A stretch of DNA of 64,000 nucleotides. Origin: Megalopta genalis (Eukaryota > Arthropoda > Insecta > Hymenoptera > Halictidae). Under the pieces are notes generated by a model, which worked only from the letters and a program-made list of their open reading frames with translations, was not told the DNA's origin and did no database searches. The stretch's first letter is position 1; the number at the start of each line of letters is the position of its first letter. Positions 58,501 through 64,000 of this stretch are shown piece after piece. The position numbers were made by a program, and so were the translations under genes. The DNA is taken from contig NC_135014.1 in assembly GCF_051020955.1 (NCBI RefSeq), positions 24,854,721 to 24,918,720 of the forward strand, in the 5' to 3' direction.

Positions 58501-59556
58501 TTTTACACATCAGCTAATACTTAAGTGGAATAAACAGAATTTCCAGCATTAGATGAACACGCCTTTTTTCACACTTTATTCGGGGTCCGTCGCGACCCAA
58601 GCACACCAGTCACTTCGGCAAATATCATCGTGCCGGTTAACCGTTAAATGGAACGAACATTAAGCGAACGAATTAACAATATCGGGGACGAGATGAAAAT
58701 TGTAGGGATGCAAATTTTTACCATTGGATCGGCCATATACCGATCAAACGAACCGGAACAGACTGTCTTCGATCGCATCCCCCCAACCCCATCCCACCGA
58801 TGAGCGTGCGATTATGAAATATCGAAAAGTCCGATGAAAAATATCCGATTCCTCATCGGCGATAGCGAATCGAGTATTTTCGCGCTGGTTCGCGCGAAAC
58901 GATGATGTAATCAAGCCGATAGGATAACGCGCCAGGTGGTATCGTTGCCTCGGCTTTATTGCTGCTCTTTTATTTTCTTTCATTCTTTCTCGTCGGCTCC
59001 CCGCCCCTCCCTCGCCGCCACCCAGCGAAATTAGCGACCGTTTCCTGAGTCAGCCGTCGCGCGGCATCGTGAAAATAGTTATAATAGACGAAGCAATTTC
59101 GAGCGGGCTGCCGCCGCGCTAATGAATTCAGCCGGGTCCGATTTATTAATCTATAAAATTCGTCGCAATCAGCCCGAACGCTTCCCGCGGAGACCGCATT
59201 CCGCTCTGTTTTTTTTTCCGTTCCGATACGAAAGGCCCGCACCCTCGACGTCCCTCGAAGATTGCTTTCCCCGAGTCGATTCGCATTTAACGCGCGCGAA
59301 CATTTGGTAAACATTTGTCATTCCGCGGCAACGGCAAGCCTTTCGAAAAACAACCCTTGCGGAAATTTTATGCCGTTTTGATGACTGCGATGCGGTTCTT
59401 TCTGTTGGGTTATTTTTTTTTTTATTTATTAAAATAGTATAATTGGTATAATTGAATCATCGAATTAAAAGAAGCGAGCGACGAGAGGAATTCTTATTAA
59501 ATTTAATATTTCTCTAAATATTGTGCGATTTGTGTCAACGTTTCAAAATTCTTTAT
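58501..59556. other. GC-balanced intronic stretch
   Basis: No gene recognised; a 114-codon minus-strand frame at 58970 lacks domains. Confidence 0.35.
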
Positions 59557-59716
59557 TTAACGCTAGATTTACGGAGCACAAAACAGCTGTTTTATATTAG
59601 TTTACAATTGTATTATAAACTAGTTTATAATTATATATTATATCAGTTTGTGAATAATCGTTAATTAGATAATTAGTGACCCGTCACTTCGACGGGTTCC
59701 GTAAATCTAGTGTTAA
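59557..59716. mobile_element. Family C piggyBac-like MITE, 160 bp with TTAA ends
   Basis: TTAA-CGCTAGATTTACGGA at the left and TCCGTAAATCTAGTG-TTAA at the right. An internal hairpin CCCGTCACTTCGACGGG lies at 59680-59696 near the right end. TTAA duplication is the hallmark of piggyBac-type insertion. Too short to encode a transposase. Confidence 0.8.
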
Positions 59717-60420
59717 TAAAATTTGTAAAGAAACATGTTTGGCCCGATTTCGATAAATTAGCCGACAGACAGGATTATTTCCATAAAAATATGGCGCTCC
59801 GGTAATTACAATTGCAACGAAAGAAATGTTGAAACACGGCGAAATTGTTAAAAATTCGGGCGCGCTGTGTTCGGAGAAAGTCTCCCGCGGTAATTACGAA
59901 CAAATTTGTGTGTGTTGCAGACGACGAAGGAATAGTTCGACTTTATTGGGCTTTATTCGCGTCGGTGTTCGTCCTGGAAATGACTAATTAATTGGAATCG
60001 AAAATCCGGGTGCTGCCGCATCGAGGTGGCAAAGGTTTATATTTGTATCGATGCAATTGTTAATAGTCGCGATAAATAAAGTCGCACGACGGAATTTCGC
60101 GAACGGATGAGTGTCCGTTTAGCACGTCGGAAATCAATCCATTTACGAATGCAAAAATATGGAATGCATAAGCGACGAAGCAATTTCATCGAATTATATC
60201 TGATATTTCCTTCGGTCGCGGAAAGCGTCGGGGAAAGCGTCGAGGTGGCGTCTTTCTGTTCGAGATATTATTAAACGATTCTCGAGAGAAGACGCGAACA
60301 ATTCGAGACGATGTTTTGATGAACAATTGGTAGAATAAACAATGGGATCGAACGATTCGTCGGGATAACAACCGAAATTAATTTACAAAAGCGCGATTCA
60401 TATTTTCAATTATTCTGCTG
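59717..60420. other. Mixed intronic stretch
   Basis: No gene or repeat recognised. Confidence 0.4.
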
Positions 60421-61180
60421 CACGGTGTGAGGGATCTTTAAAATCATTTTATACGCGACCATCGCGATCAGAATTATCGGATTATGTTAACGGCTTGTTG
60501 ACATAACCATTGATATTGCGTATTGCCATTGAAAAATGTGCGAAGAAAAAGAGTATACTCGTCAAGCACAGAGTAAGCGTCGCTGTTAAAATATTAGCTC
60601 AAAAAGACGGTATTATTTCACAAAATTAACAATTTTATTACCGATATTTATTTGTTCGCTTAGCATTAACGTATACTGCGTACGTAATAAACGAAAAACG
60701 CGGGAAAAATCAAACGCTTGTGAAAGTTAAAAATTCAATTTTAATTTTATTCTAATATAACTCTAATTTTATTTTTATAACAATGTAAAAATATCGTAAA
60801 ATATTCTATAACTCTATGACAAAATATTAATAATTCTATAACAAAATATTCTGAACATCTTGAAATACTCGTCGAGCCAACTGGTTAATTATTAATCGTT
60901 CTCTAAAAATTTAGAAAAATCATTCAATCTTCACGCGGCATCGCGCGTCGATTTGTCGTGTTATCAGACCGCGCGACAAGCTGCAAAAAATTCGATCACC
61001 TCTAGAAAAAGGTCGAACAAAATCTACTGCATAGTCGACGCAACCATAATCGCTACCGAACGCAAAAAGGTTATCGGATCCGCACGGTTTGTTTCGGGTG
61101 TTTTAGGTGTTCGGTATTGCGTTTCCAGCGGCGCGCGGCTGTTTTATCTCGAGCGGGATGTGACTTGGAATAATTAAAGA
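60421..61180. other. AT-rich then mixed stretch
   Basis: TCTATAACAAAATATT and AAAATATTCTATAACTCTAT iterate three times at 60795-60855. No gene recognised. Confidence 0.4.
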
Positions 61181-61743
61181 ACCGTTAAACGGGCCAACAA
61201 AGGCCAGACTGAATTCGAGGAAGTCCTCGTTCGTTGCCCGAGCACGGCTGTTCTCTTCGCTCGCGATAAACGCTCGGCGGGGCGCGAGGCGGCGCGGCGA
61301 AGGGAGCAACGACGGCGGTCGTCTCTCTTTTTCGGCGGAGACGCGGAATTATTTGCAGGCGCCGGCAATAGAATCGCGGAAGGGATTTTCGTAGCTCGCG
61401 TGATAAAGGGCGAATTCTTTCTTATCGCCGAGCGGCAGCGAGCTTCCTGCTCGAAACAACAATGTTTCGTTGTTCACCTGGTAACAAAACGCCTCGCGCC
61501 GCCTCGTTCCTTCTTTCGTCCCCCCCATCCCTTTATTGTTCCTCGAAGATCTCTCTTGCTCCGACTCCGCTCCCCTTTATCTCCGCCTTTGTTCTCCCTC
61601 TCCTCTCTCTCTCTTTCGGCTTCTCTCGCGGCGTCTCTCGCGGCGGCCACCGGAGTCTTTCGCGAAATGTTTCGCCGAGTCCTCTGGAAAGCTGCCGCGC
61701 GCCTCCGGAGACGTAGAAAGGGAGAGACGAAGAACGCTGTAAT

Positions 61744-61782
<39 letters not shown>

Positions 61783-62060
61783 GCGGAGAAAGAAAATGAA
61801 AGAAAGAAAAATATGTAAAACGCGACTGTTGCATCGCAGCACTCTACTCTAGCTCTAATTCAATTTATTGTGTTATTCATTAATTACCAAGCTGCGTAGC
61901 TTTTTACGCGAAACAACATTTATCTTTGTCATTGGCAAGAAAACTTGGTCAGATAAAAATTTCTTTCGTTCTGCAACAATTTCGCTGACTTGGAAATAAT
62001 ATATGCGTGTCCTTAGATTCTTTTAATATTTTCATTGCTTCGTATTTTATCTGTCGACTT
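61181..62060. other. GC-rich stretch with a CT tract and (GA)n
   Basis: CTCTCCTCTCTCTCTCTTTC lies at 61599-61618; (GA)n at 61744-61780. Frames of up to 150 codons lack domains. Confidence 0.4.
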
Positions 62061-62079
62061 TTATTAGAAATGCAGATGA

Positions 62080-63035
62080 TCAGAGAACGCGACGGGAAAA
62101 GAATGAGAAAATGACGAAGAAATGGAGCGCGACGGAGAAGGAGAGCGGAAGGGACGCGATGGAATAAAGAAGAGAAAAGGAACAGAGAAAAATCAAAAAA
62201 CGACGCGACGGGGAAATGGAGTGATGTCGATATGAAAAGGAACGCAAAAGAGAAATGGGGAAAAATCGAGAGAAAGTGAATAGGACGGAGAGAGGGTGAA
62301 TATGACAGAGAGAGAGAGAGAGAGAGAGAGAGAAACGGAGAGAAAGAGAATGCGACGAAAGGAGAGAAAGCGACAGAGAAAAAAATTCGACGGAGACCTA
62401 AAAAGATAGTAACAAAGAAATAAAAAGACAAAGAGAGAAATTGAGAGGAAATCGCGGGAGAGAGAGAGAGAAAGAGGGCGACAGAGAGAAAAAGTGAGAA
62501 AGGACGAGGGAGAGAAAGGGTTATAAAGGGCGAGAGAGGGCGGGAGAGGGCAAGAGAGAGAGCGAGAGAGAGGGCAAGAAAGGGAGCGGGAGAGAGCGAA
62601 AGAAAGCGGGAAAGAGCGGAAGAGAGCAAAAGAGAGCGAAAGAGAGCGTAAGAGAGTAGAAGAGAGCGGGAGAGAGCGGAAGAGAGCAGAAGAGAGCGGG
62701 ATAAAGCGGAAGATAGCGGGAGAGAAGCAGAAAAGAGCAAAAGAGAGCGGAAAATAGCGGAAGAGAGCGGAAAATAGCGGAAGAGTAGCGTAAAAGAGCA
62801 AAAGAGAACAAAGGAGAGCAAAAGAGAAAGCAGAAGAGAGCGGAAGGGAGCAGAAGAGAGAGCGGGAGAGAGCGGAAGAGAGCGGAAAATAGCGAGAGAG
62901 AAACGTAAAAGAGCAAAAGAGAGCAAAAGAGAGCAGAAGAGAGAGTAGAAGAGAGAGCGAGAGAGAACGTAAGAGAGCAAATGAGAGCAGAAGAGAGAGC
63001 GAGAGAGACCAGGAGAGAGAGAGAGAGAGAGAGCG
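62080..63035. repeat. 1-kb purine-rich array
   Basis: The + strand is almost all A/G. From 62520 it consists of short units such as GAGAGCGGAA and GAGAGCAAAA, with (GA)n at 62302-62332 and 63013-63033. Minus-strand frames of 343 and 330 codons of S, L, F and A are artefacts. The unit differs from the 28-kb purine array. Confidence 0.9.
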
Positions 63036-63560
63036 ATGCCTTGGTTGTGGAGGGAGCGAAGGGTGGGGTGCGACAGCGGCAGACATTGGTGGAAAGGAAG
63101 TCAAGCGAAATAGCAAATCCTCAAACAAACGGCGGAGTCTTTGCGAATCGAGTGAGCTTAGCAGTGGATTATCTTCGGCGCGCATAGCCTGACGTCGGGC
63201 CCGGCACGGTGTTCGATACCAAAGAGCCCAAAATCGTGTCCCGCCGGTTTATACCGCCCTCCCCCCCGGCCCGATATTGTCGAGACACAGTCGCGAGCGC
63301 ATAAACTCGAGATCGTATCGCACCTACGTAAGCTCGCATTTGTTAGACATGCATGAAACCTTCCCCGGGAATCGTCCGAAGGAAACTCGGCTGGATTGGA
63401 AACTCTTGGTGATCGAGGCTGCACACGACTCAATCTTTCGAAACTTCTACGGTTTCTCATCCCTGAGCGAGAGCAGACGCCTAAGCTTGCCTCGGCTCCT
63501 CCAATTATTTTTGGAAGCCAGGCGCCAGTCCGATTGTGACAATTGTTGCTGAGTTTGTTG
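63036..63560. other. Mixed intronic stretch, nothing recognised
   Basis: No family-recognisable frame on either strand. Confidence 0.4.
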
Positions 63561-63599
63561 TCTCGCGAATTAAAACACGTCGTGCAGCTTTGTACACTC

Positions 63600-63780
63600 A
63601 ACATTTTACTATAAATGGTAATATCAATAATATTATAACAATACATAATGTGAATAACGTTGTAACGATGTACATTTTATTTTTATTATTATACTATTAT
63701 GTTACTATTACTATTACTATTGTCATTGTTACTATTACTATTGTTATTATTACTGATACTATTATTATTATTACGACGTC
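63600..63780. repeat. ATT/ACT trinucleotide-rich stretch
   Basis: Imperfect (TTA)n and ACTATT iterations at 63675-63775. Confidence 0.65.
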
Positions 63781-63861
63781 GAATTTTTGTAGAAAAAATG
63801 AAAAGCCCTCTGGCCAATTAATGCTAAATAAATTAGATTATATTAATTTAGAGCCATTAAA

Positions 63862-64000
63862 TTGTTCCTGAGATCATTTGAAGTAACTTTTTCCTCAACG
63901 AAATTGCAATCCGCGGCTTTGATTACGAGTTATTAACGAAAAACATTGACCAATGAGAGGCGAGATCGACTGGAGCGAGACAGCCGAGCCAATGAGCGTA
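63862..64000. mobile_element. Family A foldback MITE, copy 6 (cut by window end)
   Basis: TCCTGAGATCATTTGAAGTA, GAGTTATTAACGAAAAACAT and ACCAATGAGAGGCGAGATCG match the left arm. The left terminus is degraded and the right arm lies beyond the window. Confidence 0.75.

Larger units (their letters stand above)
31475..64000 (+). other. Putative first intron of the TMTC gene (continues past the window)
   Basis: No TMTC exon 2 (the family has a DFWG...SHKSYRPL block soon after YDD) was recognised downstream. Everything to the window end is therefore provisionally intronic. The stretch is dominated by MITEs, minisatellites and GC-balanced blocks listed separately. A missed short exon or another gene's exon cannot be excluded by eye. 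Confidence 0.5.

Noticed and set aside
61949..63185. Minus-strand open frames of 343 and 330 codons rich in S, L, F and A
   Set aside because: They are the complement of a GA-rich array. Two frames are open at once and neither has domains, so they are low-complexity artefacts.

Overview
The window looks like nuclear DNA of an insect, most likely a hymenopteran (bee or ant lineage). The evidence is indirect. CpG is not depleted, GC-rich blocks alternate sharply with AT-rich blocks, and tandem repeats and short inverted-repeat transposons are very dense. I see no bacterial-style gene packing, no ribosome binding sites and no operons. Nearly all open frames here are shadows of low-complexity repeats or chance frames in GC-rich DNA.

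The one protein-coding feature I can support is the first coding exon of a TMTC-family gene (transmembrane and TPR repeat-containing O-mannosyltransferase) at 31389-31474 on the + strand. It has a clean GTGAGT donor. Upstream are a TATA box (29812) and an initiator-like ACAGTT with A at 29844, spaced 32 bp as expected. A GC-rich leader of about 1.5 kb lies between, with degenerate 85-bp repeats, a GG-rich tract with G-quadruplex potential and a start-stop uORF (ATGTGA) one base before the main ATG. I recognise no later TMTC exon, so 31475-64000 is probably a first intron longer than 32 kb.

Layout. 1-28.2 kb: intergenic DNA or an intron of another gene. It holds tandem arrays (units of 7, 20, 28, 44, 60, 84, 157 and about 185 bp), microsatellites, a 0.5-kb dispersed duplication, GC-rich blocks without a recognised gene, and MITEs. 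28.2-29.75 kb: a purine-rich array ending just upstream of the promoter. 29.8-31.47 kb: promoter, leader and first coding exon. 31.5-64 kb: putative intron with more MITEs, many arrays (11, 24, 34, 40, 120 and 168 bp units), a second 1-kb purine-rich array and GC-balanced blocks that could hold enhancers.

I distinguish six inverted-repeat element families, labelled here A to F. A: foldback, CAGGGTGTCCC termini, TA flanks, 6 copies. B: AATTGACGCTCA ends with a CGAGCC-GCAA-GGCTCG hairpin core, 8 copies. C: TTAA-flanked, piggyBac-like termini. D: CACGGTGTCCC termini, TA flanks. E: CAGAGTTGGGCAAAA termini. F: GAGYCGTTTATTKTGAAAGTGGC termini, TA flanks. No transposase was recognised, so all look non-autonomous. 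The most noteworthy unexplained items are a 145-bp hairpin at 51946-52090 whose mismatches are largely wobble-compatible, the start-stop uORF at the TMTC start codon, the purine array abutting the promoter, and a cluster of HMG-box-like sites at 45425-45486. I found no convincing novel multi-gene system.
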